A stretch of 64,000 bases of DNA from assembly GCA_964541485.1 (NCBI GenBank), contig CAZIQL010000009.1, positions 1-64,000 on the forward strand, read 5' to 3'. Shown here one piece after another: positions 19,008-28,452 of this stretch. Position 1 is the first letter of the stretch. Every line of letters starts with the position of its first letter. Under the pieces are notes generated by a model. That model was not told the origin of the DNA. It did not search any database and worked only from the letters and a program-made list of their open reading frames with translations. The position numbers and the translations under genes were made by a program. This stretch comes from SIG299 sp964541485 (lineage in GTDB: Bacteria; Bacillota; Clostridia; Lachnospirales; Lachnospiraceae).

Positions 19008-19631
19008 CTAAATTCTTCGCATGAATTCCTTGCCGAAGATGTACAAAAACTGCACCATCTGCTCCACAAGAGATATAAACAATACTAAAAGGAATAAGAT
19101 AATCAATGCCGCAACCAAGGTAGCAACAATCGTTACCAGCGTCTTTGCCAGACTGAACTCATGAATCGTACAGAGTCCGGTCACAATAAGAAATGCCGCC
19201 CATGCAATTCCAATCCAGCTGATTGCCGTCAAAATAATTGCTTCTTCCTCAATAACAAAATTACTTGCAATTACAATAATCGAATCAAGTAATACCATTG
19301 GAAGCAGGGAATAACCAAGCACCATATAAATATCCTTTAATTTCCCCTTGCCATCAAACAACGTTGTGATGGTCCAATTGCTTACTACTGCCAGCAAAAG
19401 AACGCTCAGTGCGGAAATGAAAATTGTCACACTGTTCATTCTCGTAATCTGGTTCAAATTCATAATAAAGCCTGTGTACTGCACCTTTACACATTCTAAA
19501 ATACAGTAAAGCGCAATTATTATCGTTGCTGCAAGAACACTTCCCCTGCCACGATTCTTTGCTTCATAGAAACCATCAAAAGGATGGAACACACAATGCT
19601 TTACATACTTTACTTTTTCCCATGTACTCAT
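19008..19631 (-). CDS. YIP1 family membrane protein
   Basis: 207 residues. A soluble start (MSTWEKVKYVKHCVFHPFDGFYEAKNRG; the HPxxGFyexK motif is characteristic of bacterial YIP1-domain proteins) is followed by five hydrophobic segments. In eukaryotes YIP1 proteins act in vesicle traffic; the bacterial role is unknown. It lies 14 bases after the NHL/TPR gene and 24 bases before DUF5696, so the three form a tight subcluster within the transporter operon. Confidence 0.75.
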   Translation of the reverse strand: MSTWEKVKYVKHCVFHPFDGFYEAKNRGRGSVLAATIIIALYCILECVKVQYTGFIMNLNQITRMNSVTIFISALSVLLLAVVSNWTITTLFDGKGKLKDIYMVLGYSLLPMVLLDSIIVIASNFVIEEEAIILTAISWIGIAWAAFLIVTGLCTIHEFSLAKTLVTIVATLVAALIILFLLVLFISLVEQMVQFLYIFGKEFMRRI

Positions 19632-19645
19632 ATGTACGTCCCCCT

Positions 19646-21118
19646 TTATACTTTCGCTTTTTTATGGTAACGGACTTCCGATACGACAAGAGCCCCAATA
19701 CCTACAACAAACAACACAGCAACAATCCAGAAATTTTCCCGGATTTGTTCTCCTCGATACCCGTTATACGCATCGGAGTAATAGCTTCTTGCATTACCGA
19801 GCTCAAAATAGTACATCGCCTCTTCGTATTCATCCTTCATCAGATGATTCTTTCCGATACCGATGTAGGCCACTTCGTAGTTGCTGTTCCAGCGGATACA
19901 TTCACCGAACAGTTCGGTTGCCTCATCCCAGTTTCCGTTATAGTACTCTTCACTGGCTCTTAACATAACCTTACCGAAATCGGTCGGTGTCAAAATGTAA
20001 GCACAGCGTAAATCTGTATCCGTTACAATCAGATTATAGCCGTTCCACGCAATAGAGGTCGGATTGGAAAACTGTCCTTTTGCCTTTCCGTAGCCACCAA
20101 AAATATTTAAAATCTGTCCGTCATAATCATATATGAAGATTCTGCCTCTGGTGTTATCAAGCACTGCGTATACGCCGTAATCCGTTACCGCAATGTCGAT
20201 AAACGAACTCACCGAGTCACCGTTTAAATCACCGACTACCGGCAGTCCCATCTGACGCAGTACATTTTCTCCCTTGGAGTTTAAACGGAATACACTGTAG
20301 TTTGCTGCCGAGTCATTGGTTACCGCATAAACAAGACCTTCGGAGTCTGCCATAACGTTGGTGAATGCCGGTGCATAAATCTTACCCATTTTCTCTTTCT
20401 GTGCATCTGTCGCAATCGACTTCCAGAAGAACTCTATCAGATTAACCTGAGGTTCGTTCACACCAAAGTAACGGGAGAAGGTTCCGTCCTCATTCATCTC
20501 GATAATACCTTCATAGCTGGACTTCACGACTACATAGATACGGTCTGTCATATCTACGGTTACTTTGCTTGGCACATACTCTGTATCACCGGTCATGTTC
20601 TCCGGACGTCCAAACATATTCTTTAACTGATACGTTGTACCATCCAGTACATACACCATTTTATTTCCGGAGTCTGCAATGTACAGTTCGTCATTTTTGT
20701 CATGGTAATACGTTCCGGTCGGTGCAGATAAGGTCACCTGTGTACCATCCGGATTTAACGCAATCTTACCGTCCTGAGAACGGATTACTTTCAAGGATGT
20801 AAGAAATTCACCCGTTTCGTCAAATATATGTACACGGCTGTTTGTCTTATCTGCCAGAAAGATTCTTCCGTCTGCACTTGTAGAAACATCATCGATGCTG
20901 CCAAAATCAAAGGATGCCATGGAATCACTGTCAATGACACCCCCCAGAGAAAAGGCTGCCGGACATTCCTGCGCTTCTCCCCAGAAATCATAAATATATC
21001 CATCATATACATAACTGCTTCCGTCTGCGGCCAGAGCACTCACTCCCATCTCGGAGGCAAGCACCATGAGGCAACACAATACAGCAGCCGCAATACGCTT
21101 TAACATCTGCTTTTTCAT
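19646..21118 (-). CDS. Secreted NHL-repeat protein with TPR-like region and C-terminal membrane anchor
   Basis: 490 residues: signal peptide (1-30, cut near ALAA), then NHL-type beta-propeller blades (IFLADKTNSRVHIFD, LYIADSGNKMVYVLD, IYVVVKSSYEGIIEM, VYAVLDNTRGRIFIYD, and GKAKGQFSNPTSIAWNGYNLIVTD). A TPR-like pair follows near 385-445 (EEYYNGNWDEATELFGECIRWN), then a membrane helix at about 463-482 with a basic tail. The propeller would face outside. The family recurs next to YIP1 and DUF5696 genes. Binding a glycan or scaffolding the two permease complexes is inferred only. Confidence 0.7.
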   Translation of the reverse strand: MKKQMLKRIAAAVLCCLMVLASEMGVSALAADGSSYVYDGYIYDFWGEAQECPAAFSLGGVIDSDSMASFDFGSIDDVSTSADGRIFLADKTNSRVHIFDETGEFLTSLKVIRSQDGKIALNPDGTQVTLSAPTGTYYHDKNDELYIADSGNKMVYVLDGTTYQLKNMFGRPENMTGDTEYVPSKVTVDMTDRIYVVVKSSYEGIIEMNEDGTFSRYFGVNEPQVNLIEFFWKSIATDAQKEKMGKIYAPAFTNVMADSEGLVYAVTNDSAANYSVFRLNSKGENVLRQMGLPVVGDLNGDSVSSFIDIAVTDYGVYAVLDNTRGRIFIYDYDGQILNIFGGYGKAKGQFSNPTSIAWNGYNLIVTDTDLRCAYILTPTDFGKVMLRASEEYYNGNWDEATELFGECIRWNSNYEVAYIGIGKNHLMKDEYEEAMYYFELGNARSYYSDAYNGYRGEQIRENFWIVAVLFVVGIGALVVSEVRYHKKAKV

Positions 21119-21128
21119 ATCACCCCTC

Positions 21129-22019
21129 CTATCCCTTCATACCGGACGATGCCATCGTTTCCAATACGTTACTCTGAGAGAAAACGAAAACGGCAATCGG
21201 TACAACCAACATAATCAAGGATACCGCAGAGGATACACCCGTTCTTGCAATACCGGAGCTTACAATCTGGGAAAGAACATAGCTGAGTGGCTTTAATTCC
21301 TCAGAATAAATGAATACACCACCGGTATTTCCCCATAAGCCCTGTACAGAAAGAATAATCAGGGTAATCCATGCCGGCTTACAAAGCGGCATGACCGTTC
21401 CAAAGAACGTCTGCATCTCACTGGCACCGTCGATTTTGGCAGCTTCCAGCAGTTCATCCGGAATCTGCACCATGAAGTTTTTCATCAGGTACAGACCGAG
21501 CGTACCGCCGATTGCCGGTAAAATGACGGACCAATAGCTGTCCACAAGACCGATGCTGCTCATGATAAAGTAGTTTGGAATTGCAGTTACCGAACCACTG
21601 AACATGAGGGAATAAACAATCAGCTGGGACATAAACTTGGAACCAGGGAACTCATATTTTGCAAGAGGAAACGCTGCCATGGAACCAAGCAATACCGTAC
21701 CAAATGTACCAACCCCGGTAATAAATAAGGTGTTGAAGGCATATCTGGAAAGCGGAATATCAAACTCTTCAATAATTGCACCCAAGTCAAAGAAGTTATT
21801 TAACGTCGGGTTCTCTACCACCAGCTTTGGTGGGAAAATAAATACCTCACTCATTGGCTTGAATGCGTTTACCACAATCATTGCCAACGGGAACAAACTG
21901 AACAAACCGAAGAAACCAAGGAAAAGCGTCAGCGCAATATCTACACCAAGACTACGGTTGCGTCTTCGGATTTTTCGCATTCTCAAATAGTGCCGGATCG
22001 CACGAAATAATTTTATCAT
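21129..22019 (-). CDS. CUT1 carbohydrate ABC transporter permease (MalG-like)
   Basis: 296 residues. A basic N-terminus (RKIRRRNRSLG) precedes about six membrane segments. The EAA loop is near 190-212 (LLEAAKIDGASEMQTFFGTVMPL), followed by CKPAWITLIILSVQGLWG. It is the partner of the 22066-22968 permease. It lies 10 bases upstream of the NHL gene in the same operon. Confidence 0.92.
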   Translation of the reverse strand: MIKLFRAIRHYLRMRKIRRRNRSLGVDIALTLFLGFFGLFSLFPLAMIVVNAFKPMSEVFIFPPKLVVENPTLNNFFDLGAIIEEFDIPLSRYAFNTLFITGVGTFGTVLLGSMAAFPLAKYEFPGSKFMSQLIVYSLMFSGSVTAIPNYFIMSSIGLVDSYWSVILPAIGGTLGLYLMKNFMVQIPDELLEAAKIDGASEMQTFFGTVMPLCKPAWITLIILSVQGLWGNTGGVFIYSEELKPLSYVLSQIVSSGIARTGVSSAVSLIMLVVPIAVFVFSQSNVLETMASSGMKG

Positions 22020-22065
22020 CTTCTCTTCTTCCTTTCTGTTTGGTCATGATACGCGGTTCGTAGCA

Positions 22066-22968
22066 TTAACCAATCTTACGCAACAATTTCTGCACGAGCA
22101 CGTTACAAAGTAACATGATAAAGAACAACACTACAGCGATGGTACAAGCGTAACCCATCTCGTAACGTACGTTACCATAGTCATGTAAGTGCACAAGAAT
22201 CGTGTGACCTGCGTAAGAAACCGAAGGGAATCCGGCAAGTTCTGTCGAAATAGAGGAGATGGACAGGGAGTTGGTAATCTGCATTACCGCACCGAACATG
22301 AGCTGAGGCTTCATAGACGGGAGGGTAATATACCAAAGCTCCTGCCAACGGTTTTTGATACCTTCTACGGCTGCCGCCTCATAAAGCGACTTGTCTACCG
22401 TCTGCAAACCTGCAATAAAGGACAGGAAGCTGACACCAAGACTTAACCATAACTGAACGATAATTAAAATCGGTAAAATGTATTCTGCTGTGGAGAACCA
22501 CAGGATTGGCTCGTCAATAATTCCAAGCTTCAGCAGCCATGCGTTTGCATAACCATACGTATCGGAAGAGAAAATCAGCTTCCAGAGTACGAATGCGTTA
22601 CCGGAAAGAGACGGTGCATAGAATACAAGCGTCAGAATTGCTCGCGGAACCGGCGGCAATTCGTTAATCAACCATGCAAACAGGAAACACATAATGTAAC
22701 TGAGTGGTCCTGTTACAATCGCAAGAACAAAGGTGTTCTTAACGGCAATCAAGAAAATATCATCCTGTACAAGCAGGTTAATATAATTTTCCAGACCTAC
22801 AAACTTTGGCATTTCTGCCATGTTGAAGGATGTCAGGCTAAGTGCTATGGCAATTACAACCGGGAGGAAGGTAAACAGTATAAACAACAGTCCAAACGGA
22901 AGAATCATCAGGTATTTACTTTTATGTCTCTGCCATACAACAGAAAACGGTTCTTTCTGCTTATTCAT
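22066..22968 (-). CDS. CUT1 sugar ABC transporter permease (MalF-like)
   Basis: 300 residues. The N-terminus HKSKYLMILPFGLLFILFTFLPVVIAIALSL is standard for the family. The EAA loop (YEAAAVEGIKNRWQELWYITLPSMKPQL) lies near 205-232. It follows the modular binding protein by 14 bases, with GGAGG-like AAGGAGGAAG upstream of ATG 22968. Confidence 0.92.
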   Translation of the reverse strand: MNKQKEPFSVVWQRHKSKYLMILPFGLLFILFTFLPVVIAIALSLTSFNMAEMPKFVGLENYINLLVQDDIFLIAVKNTFVLAIVTGPLSYIMCFLFAWLINELPPVPRAILTLVFYAPSLSGNAFVLWKLIFSSDTYGYANAWLLKLGIIDEPILWFSTAEYILPILIIVQLWLSLGVSFLSFIAGLQTVDKSLYEAAAVEGIKNRWQELWYITLPSMKPQLMFGAVMQITNSLSISSISTELAGFPSVSYAGHTILVHLHDYGNVRYEMGYACTIAVVLFFIMLLCNVLVQKLLRKIG

Positions 22969-22982
22969 ATTCTTCCTCCTTC

Positions 22983-25865
22983 CTAGTCAATCTCTGTGCT
23001 GAGTCCGAATTCAGCACGTTTCTTTAACAATTCTTTGTCAATTGCTTTCAAATTCAAGTACAACGCTTCCCGAGGGTTTGAGGAGTTTGCAACAACATCA
23101 TCAAATGCATACTGCACCATACGCGCTGCCATGTAGCTGCCCGGTACTGCCGGCATACCCTTTGTGTTCTCCATCTGGGAAAGGAGCTGACGGTATTCGT
23201 TCGCTGTCCATGGAAGCTGTGCCAGCACTGCCTTGTCTGCCGGCGCGTATCTTGCTGCCGTACCCATGACAGATTCGATGGTTGTTGCATACTGAAGCTG
23301 TGCCTCTGTGCCGGTCCACCATTTTAAGAAGGTCCACGCATCATCGACATTGTCACAGTTCTTCATGATTACACTCTGGGATGTATCGGAAACATAGGTA
23401 TTGTCAACGGTTCCGTCTTCCTTTAAGACACCAGGGAACGGAGCAAAGGACCAAAGACCCTTAATTTCCGGAGCAAAAATCTCCAAGTTACAGTAGGTTG
23501 TATAGCTGGTAATACCTACCGGCATTTCACCGGTTCGGAAACGGTTCGAAAAATCCACGGATACCAACAGCTTATAGGTGGTAAAGTAATCGGTCAAATC
23601 CTTAAATGCCTGCATTGCCTCATCGGAAGCAAGACCGGATGCGATACCGTAATCATTTCCTTCCCCAAGGTAAAAGTCTCCGCCGTACTGGAATACTAAG
23701 GAGGCATAAATTGCCGTCGTCGGCATGTAGAAATCGTAGTTGTTTCTCTGCAACAACGGAATCAGCTCTGCTACATCATCCCATGTCTGAGGCACCTGGG
23801 CACCAAGTTCATCTAAGATGTCCTTACGATAGAAGGTCATCATAAAGTTCTGTGTCTCGGCAAGTCCGAAGACACCGTCTAAGTATCTTGCACCGTCGAT
23901 TGCACTGTCAAAATACCGTGCCGCTTCTTCTTCAAAGCCGTCCAATTTACTTAAATCCACCAGGGCATTACGCTGTGCAAAATCTGCAAGGGTTCCCTGA
24001 CTCACACCAACCAGCACATCCGGTCCGTTGCCGGTAAGTGCCGCACGAAGTACAACGTCCAGTGGGATAAGCTGTAATTTTACCGGAATATCATAATTTG
24101 GTGTAAAGGTTTCATCAATCATATTCTGGAGAATCTGTGCCTGTTCCTTACCGGAGGATACCATCCATACGGTGAGCACTTCATCGCCCTTTCCCGCCTC
24201 GGTATCACTGGTCACTTCATTTGTTTTTACAAAGAAGGAGGCAACAAAACGGTATATACTGTAGTACATACTCTTAAAGAATCCGGCCGTTGGGTCCGGA
24301 AGCTCTGCGTTTTCACCGGAAAGCATAATTGCATCAATTTCAAGCGGCATCTCGGATACGGTTACAAGCCAGGTACCAAGTGCTGCGATATTGCTCTTCC
24401 ACTGATTTAACTGGGATACGGTATCCTCCGGATCTTCAGCAAGCTCTAATGCCTGAATTGCCATTTTTTCAAGAAGTGCCGTATTCTCACCCTTTTCACC
24501 GGTAATCCGCACCATCTCGTCACATGCATTCATCAGACGTTCGCTTTCAAAAAGCAGTCCTTCTACAAAGCCATCTACCTTATCCGCAATTTCATAGTCG
24601 ATATACTGGCTCGGTGCCTGACCGGTCAGCTGAATTGTCTTTAAATATAACTGGTTTAGGTTATACATACTTTCTTCGATTTCTGTAATGATACCACCCA
24701 GTTCACCGACAACAACTTCTAATTTAATCGTATTCTTTCCTTCCTTTAAGTAGAAAAGATACGGATTCCCGTCCTTGTCAGAAATCGTATGGTTTTCCAT
24801 ATCACCATTATATTGGAAAGAAATGAGGTTCATCTCTTCATACGGAACCTCTCCGTTTATGTACAAACGACGATAAGAGGTAACACCTCTGTTCTGAGAC
24901 TGGCGCGCCTTAAATGTCAATTGGTACAGGCCCTCCTGTGGAGCCTCTACTTCCCAGATGATATAGTCGCCGGAAGTCTTAAAACTGTCGCCGCCAATCG
25001 TATTATAAATAATATTATACGGATGGTACGGCATGTTATTAGCGTCGGAATAATTCTTCTTAATATTAATGGATGCAGAGCTCTTGGTAATCTGGGTTGT
25101 AATACCCTCTCTTCTCTCTGCCTGTCCGATGAGTACATCACCATCGTATACGGTGTATTTACTCTTTAACTCCTCAATCACATCTGCATAAGCAGGCTCT
25201 GCCTCTTTGCAGTCAAAAGTAATATCTGTAAACGCAACCGGTTCCTTTACCGACTCAAAGGTCAGAGTATGCTCGCCCTCTGTCAGATAAAATAAGAACG
25301 GCACACCGGTTCTTCGGTTATAATCCTCTGCATAGACCGTTGTCTCTTCAAATATCTCTACTGCAGACGGACGAATTTCATCATTGTTTTTTATGCGGAT
25401 ATCTTCATCCTGATACTGACGCTTTAATACAACCTGGGAAAGCCCCTCATACAACTGTACCCCGTCAATCAAAATTCTTCTCTGAATATCCGAGGTGGTT
25501 CCCTCCAAAGGGATATAGGAAAGGTTCAAATTATAAAACCCTTCTGTTTCTACCTGAAACTTCCAGGTAATCTTTCCTTCTTCCCCTGTGGAAAGCATTC
25601 CTTCTGCATAGGACGCTTCCATTCCGTCCGAAACGGTATAATTTTCTAAATTAATCTCAATTTCTGCATTTGCATAATTTGGCGTGCCTTCGCCATCATA
25701 GCCATTTTCAAGCAAATAAGCCATATAAGATTCCTCATATGGCGAAGCGGATACCCCTGAGCCCTCCAATCCGGAGGAATCATCGTTATTCCAAAATGCA
25801 ATTACAATAATGACAACAAGAATTGCTGCTATTGCAACCCTCGTCCATATTTTTTTCTTTTTCAT
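22983..25865 (-). CDS. Modular extracellular protein: two carbohydrate-binding-like domains and a solute-binding domain
   Basis: 960 residues from ATG 25865 (AAGGAGAGG is 9 bases upstream; the longer in-frame start at 25958 lies inside a terminator hairpin). An N-terminal membrane anchor spans about 8-26. Two beta-sandwich regions resembling CBM6/35-type modules follow, at about 60-245 (ITWKFQVETEGFYNLNLSYIP, EGEHTLTFESV) and 270-425 (IIWEVEAPQEGLYQLTFKAR, EGKNTIKLEV). A helical linker spans about 430-560. A family 1-type solute-binding domain runs from about 575 to the end (VWMVSSGKEQAQILQNMIDETF, GPDVLVGVSQGTLADFAQRN, AWTFLKWWTGTEAQ). Such a fused arrangement is larger than normal SBPs of about 430 residues. 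Confidence 0.8.
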   Translation of the reverse strand: MKKKKIWTRVAIAAILVVIIVIAFWNNDDSSGLEGSGVSASPYEESYMAYLLENGYDGEGTPNYANAEIEINLENYTVSDGMEASYAEGMLSTGEEGKITWKFQVETEGFYNLNLSYIPLEGTTSDIQRRILIDGVQLYEGLSQVVLKRQYQDEDIRIKNNDEIRPSAVEIFEETTVYAEDYNRRTGVPFLFYLTEGEHTLTFESVKEPVAFTDITFDCKEAEPAYADVIEELKSKYTVYDGDVLIGQAERREGITTQITKSSASINIKKNYSDANNMPYHPYNIIYNTIGGDSFKTSGDYIIWEVEAPQEGLYQLTFKARQSQNRGVTSYRRLYINGEVPYEEMNLISFQYNGDMENHTISDKDGNPYLFYLKEGKNTIKLEVVVGELGGIITEIEESMYNLNQLYLKTIQLTGQAPSQYIDYEIADKVDGFVEGLLFESERLMNACDEMVRITGEKGENTALLEKMAIQALELAEDPEDTVSQLNQWKSNIAALGTWLVTVSEMPLEIDAIMLSGENAELPDPTAGFFKSMYYSIYRFVASFFVKTNEVTSDTEAGKGDEVLTVWMVSSGKEQAQILQNMIDETFTPNYDIPVKLQLIPLDVVLRAALTGNGPDVLVGVSQGTLADFAQRNALVDLSKLDGFEEEAARYFDSAIDGARYLDGVFGLAETQNFMMTFYRKDILDELGAQVPQTWDDVAELIPLLQRNNYDFYMPTTAIYASLVFQYGGDFYLGEGNDYGIASGLASDEAMQAFKDLTDYFTTYKLLVSVDFSNRFRTGEMPVGITSYTTYCNLEIFAPEIKGLWSFAPFPGVLKEDGTVDNTYVSDTSQSVIMKNCDNVDDAWTFLKWWTGTEAQLQYATTIESVMGTAARYAPADKAVLAQLPWTANEYRQLLSQMENTKGMPAVPGSYMAARMVQYAFDDVVANSSNPREALYLNLKAIDKELLKKRAEFGLSTEID

Positions 25866-25908
25866 GCAATCTTCCTCTCCTTGGAACACTCTTTTTCCGT
25901 CTTTCTTA

Positions 25909-25946
25909 GAAAAAAGGATGCCCGGAATGCATATTCCGAGCATCCT
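25909..25946 (-). terminator. Intrinsic terminator or attenuator inside the sugar operon
   Basis: Read on the minus strand, AGGATG-CTCGGAAT pairs with ATTCCGGG-CATCCT around a GCAT turn, followed by TTTTTTC. It lies between the stand-alone solute-binding protein and the modular one. It probably lowers transcription of the downstream membrane genes relative to the abundant binding protein. Confidence 0.75.
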
Positions 25947-25958
25947 GTTTCGTTTCAA

Positions 25959-28097
25959 TTATTCAACAATTACCTGAACAGTTACTTGTGCTTCGTTACC
26001 AACATAGTCTGTAGCAGTAATTACTACATCGTATGTACCAGGTGTAGAGGAATCCAGAGTGGAAAGGTCAGCCTTTATATTACCGGAAATATCTAAACCA
26101 TCAGCATCTACTGCAGATACCAATGCCGCATTGTACTCTGTACCAATCCATGTCAGTGTATTTACATCGGTATTCAGTGAAATGTACATAGGAGAAGTGT
26201 GTGCTGTAAGTACCGGCTTCTCTGTGTTGTTTAGATCGTATACATATACGGAAACTGTGCAGTAACCCTTGTTACCAGAGGAGTCTGCAAAGTATGCCTT
26301 GAACATTCTGTAGTAGTAACCTACGTTCTGAAGGTCCGCTTCTGTAAATACAGCACCTTCGCCATACTCAGCTGCCATCTTGGTATCTGTTTCCCAAGTG
26401 TTGAATTCCGGCATGAAACTGTCAAAACCTAATGTGCCGTCTGCGTTATCTGTTACTGTAAGGAAATCCATCCAGATGGAATCTGTCATTGTTGTGCCGG
26501 CAGGAACTGCAACTATAGTTCCGTTCAGTGCTACGCTTGGCGAAACGGTATCATTGATGCCTTCCGAAGAAAGAATTGCTTCCATCTCTGTTACCTTTTC
26601 AGCAAACTTGTTGATATTTGCAGCGATTGCTACATCGTAAGATGCAGTACCGCCGATTCCGAATAAGGACTTACCAAGAACTTCATCCCATGTACCACGG
26701 AAACCAAGGATATCGGAGTAATCCTTACCATCCGGCATCTTGCTTGTGATATATAAGAAGGACTCTAAGATGGCATCGCCGTACTCTTCATGGTAAATAT
26801 CAAGACCATAAGAAACTGCCTGCTGTGTACCATAAGCTTCCTGATACTCAGCCATTGTTTCAACACCTGCAAGTGTTGTGTAGTAAACCTTTGTGTAAAG
26901 AGCATATGCCTTTAAAGCAAGCTCTGTCTTTTCAGCAGAAACACCCTTGAGAACACCAACGGAGTCACCAAGTGTAATAACCTGTCTGTAATCTTCGCTA
27001 TCGATATCTAAGCTATCCGGTCTTGGCCATGGAACGATACCGATGGATTCGCCTCTGTTTGCAGCTTCACCTGTTGCCCAGCCGATGTACCAGTCAGGAC
27101 AATCTGTAAATACTGTGAACACGCCGTCTCTACCATATACGAAACGCTCACCGGCTACGCACCATTCTGGTGTATATCCATCATCATAAACGCCTGTTAC
27201 CTGAAGAAGACCTGCATCCAGTAAGCTGTCCATGTAAGCAACCGCATCCTTCATACCCTGGCTGTCAACAGCAAGACCATTTGCACCGTAGATAGCGCCA
27301 CCTGCAGAGTAAGCTGCAGAAAGAGTAGCCATACGTGTATCTGTCTGGTATGCTTCAACCGTGTTATCGTTTGCATAGAAAGCATCTAACTTTGTTAATA
27401 ATTCCTTGAATGTGGACCATGTCCAGTTTCCGTTTGCAAAAGTAACGCTTGGGTTCTCAAGACCAGCTTCCTCAATTAAGTCTACGTTGTAGCAAAGTGG
27501 CCATCTCTGGTTGAAACGAACCACATCACTTAACATGTAGTAATGTCCGTATAACTTATCATAGAGCATCCAGGAATAATCCTCATCCTCTAAGAAGATG
27601 TAAGCATAATCATCTAACTTCTGTAAAACGTTCTGTGCAAGAATTTCAGATTCAGAACCGCCCCACATAACTGCGAGATCACAAATCGGATCACCTGCTA
27701 CTACGCTCTGAAGTAAAGCTTCTCTTGTATCGGATGGATACTGTACATACTCAAATACAACGCCGAGCTGTTCATAAATTGCTTCTTCAGCTGCATATCT
27801 TGCTTCTCTCAGGCTGGCTTCCATTACATATTCGCCTGTAACTTCGTCCGTGTAGTGAGGATCAAGACCCTGTAACCAGTGAGTACCATACTTAATTGTT
27901 ACAATTTCCTTTGGCTCATCCGGAACTACTGTCGGATCCGGAGTCTGCGTAGGATCTGTGGTTTCATTTCCCGGCTCAGCTGCCTGTGTAGGAGTAGGAG
28001 TCGGAGTGTTTGTGTCGCCGCCACCGCATGCTGTCAGGCTGAATAACATACAAACCATCATAAGCACTGCGAGAACAGACTTTGTTAATTTTTTCAT
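25959..28097 (-). CDS. Solute-binding lipoprotein of the CUT1 transporter with C-terminal Ig-like domain
   Basis: 712 residues from ATG 28097, chosen because AAAAAGGAGGAAAC precedes it and a lipoprotein signal starts there (lipobox LTAC, C about 23). A PT-rich linker follows. The solute-binding fold runs from about 55 to 500 (YAAEEAIYEQLGVVFEYVQYPSD, CDLAVMWGGSESEILAQNVLQKL, GRDGVFTVFTDCPDWYIGWATG). The C-terminal 190 residues have SGNKGYCTVSVYVYD and a final DUF5011/HYR-like Ig domain ending GTYDVVITATDYVGNEAQVTV. It is the first gene of the operon, with a strong promoter and an operator-like palindrome upstream. Confidence 0.85.
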   Translation of the reverse strand: MKKLTKSVLAVLMMVCMLFSLTACGGGDTNTPTPTPTQAAEPGNETTDPTQTPDPTVVPDEPKEIVTIKYGTHWLQGLDPHYTDEVTGEYVMEASLREARYAAEEAIYEQLGVVFEYVQYPSDTREALLQSVVAGDPICDLAVMWGGSESEILAQNVLQKLDDYAYIFLEDEDYSWMLYDKLYGHYYMLSDVVRFNQRWPLCYNVDLIEEAGLENPSVTFANGNWTWSTFKELLTKLDAFYANDNTVEAYQTDTRMATLSAAYSAGGAIYGANGLAVDSQGMKDAVAYMDSLLDAGLLQVTGVYDDGYTPEWCVAGERFVYGRDGVFTVFTDCPDWYIGWATGEAANRGESIGIVPWPRPDSLDIDSEDYRQVITLGDSVGVLKGVSAEKTELALKAYALYTKVYYTTLAGVETMAEYQEAYGTQQAVSYGLDIYHEEYGDAILESFLYITSKMPDGKDYSDILGFRGTWDEVLGKSLFGIGGTASYDVAIAANINKFAEKVTEMEAILSSEGINDTVSPSVALNGTIVAVPAGTTMTDSIWMDFLTVTDNADGTLGFDSFMPEFNTWETDTKMAAEYGEGAVFTEADLQNVGYYYRMFKAYFADSSGNKGYCTVSVYVYDLNNTEKPVLTAHTSPMYISLNTDVNTLTWIGTEYNAALVSAVDADGLDISGNIKADLSTLDSSTPGTYDVVITATDYVGNEAQVTVQVIVE

Positions 28098-28164
28098 GTT
28101 TCCTCCTTTTTGTACATGTTTCCCATGTACACATTTAATTTTTTCGCACACCTCTTTACTTGTT

Positions 28165-28179
28165 TAGTAAAGTTTACTA
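28165..28179 (-). promoter_or_regulatory. LacI-type operator candidate TAGTAAA-G-TTTACTA
   Basis: A perfect 15-bp palindrome around a central base overlaps the predicted transcription start of the sugar operon (next to the -10 at 28184-28189). Odd-centred palindromes of this size in this place are typical LacI family operators, and the operon encodes a LacI regulator at 11857-12867. Confidence 0.6.
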
Positions 28180-28183
28180 CTAT

Positions 28184-28212
28184 AAATTACACTATTTTCT
28201 CCCTGTTGTCAA
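28184..28212 (-). promoter_or_regulatory. Promoter of the sugar operon
   Basis: On the minus strand TTGACA (28212-28207), a 17-base spacer and TAATTT (28189-28184). The predicted start site falls inside the palindrome at 28165-28179, and the leader to the first ATG is about 80 bases. Confidence 0.6.
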
Positions 28213-28367
28213 TATCACTTTTGTACATATCGCACAAAAAACCGTTTGAATTTAGCACATTAAATGGTCAACTTAACAATCGCTCGTCTTTTTTTGTTAA
28301 CTCGTTCGTAAGAAAAAGGCAACAACAAGTAAACAAAAACAGGTAAATGTTTTTATTCCGGTATCGG

Positions 28368-28396
28368 TTGAAAAAATCCTCTGCCTATAGTAAAAT
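28368..28396 (+). promoter_or_regulatory. Sigma-A-type promoter for the 89-residue gene
   Basis: TTGAAA at 28368-28373, a 17-base spacer, TAAAAT at 28391-28396. Confidence 0.6.
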
Positions 28397-28452
28397 GCAA
28401 TCTGTAGCAAATTTTAAGTTTTATTCTACCGGATATTGATGAGGTTATGGCT

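Larger units (their letters stand above)
28098..28452. other. Divergent intergenic region
   Basis: About 355 bp without a gene. It holds the leader, operator and promoter of the sugar operon on the left and the promoter of the small plus-strand gene on the right (28368-28396). Between them the sequence is AT-rich, and I see no further conserved structure. Confidence 0.6.
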
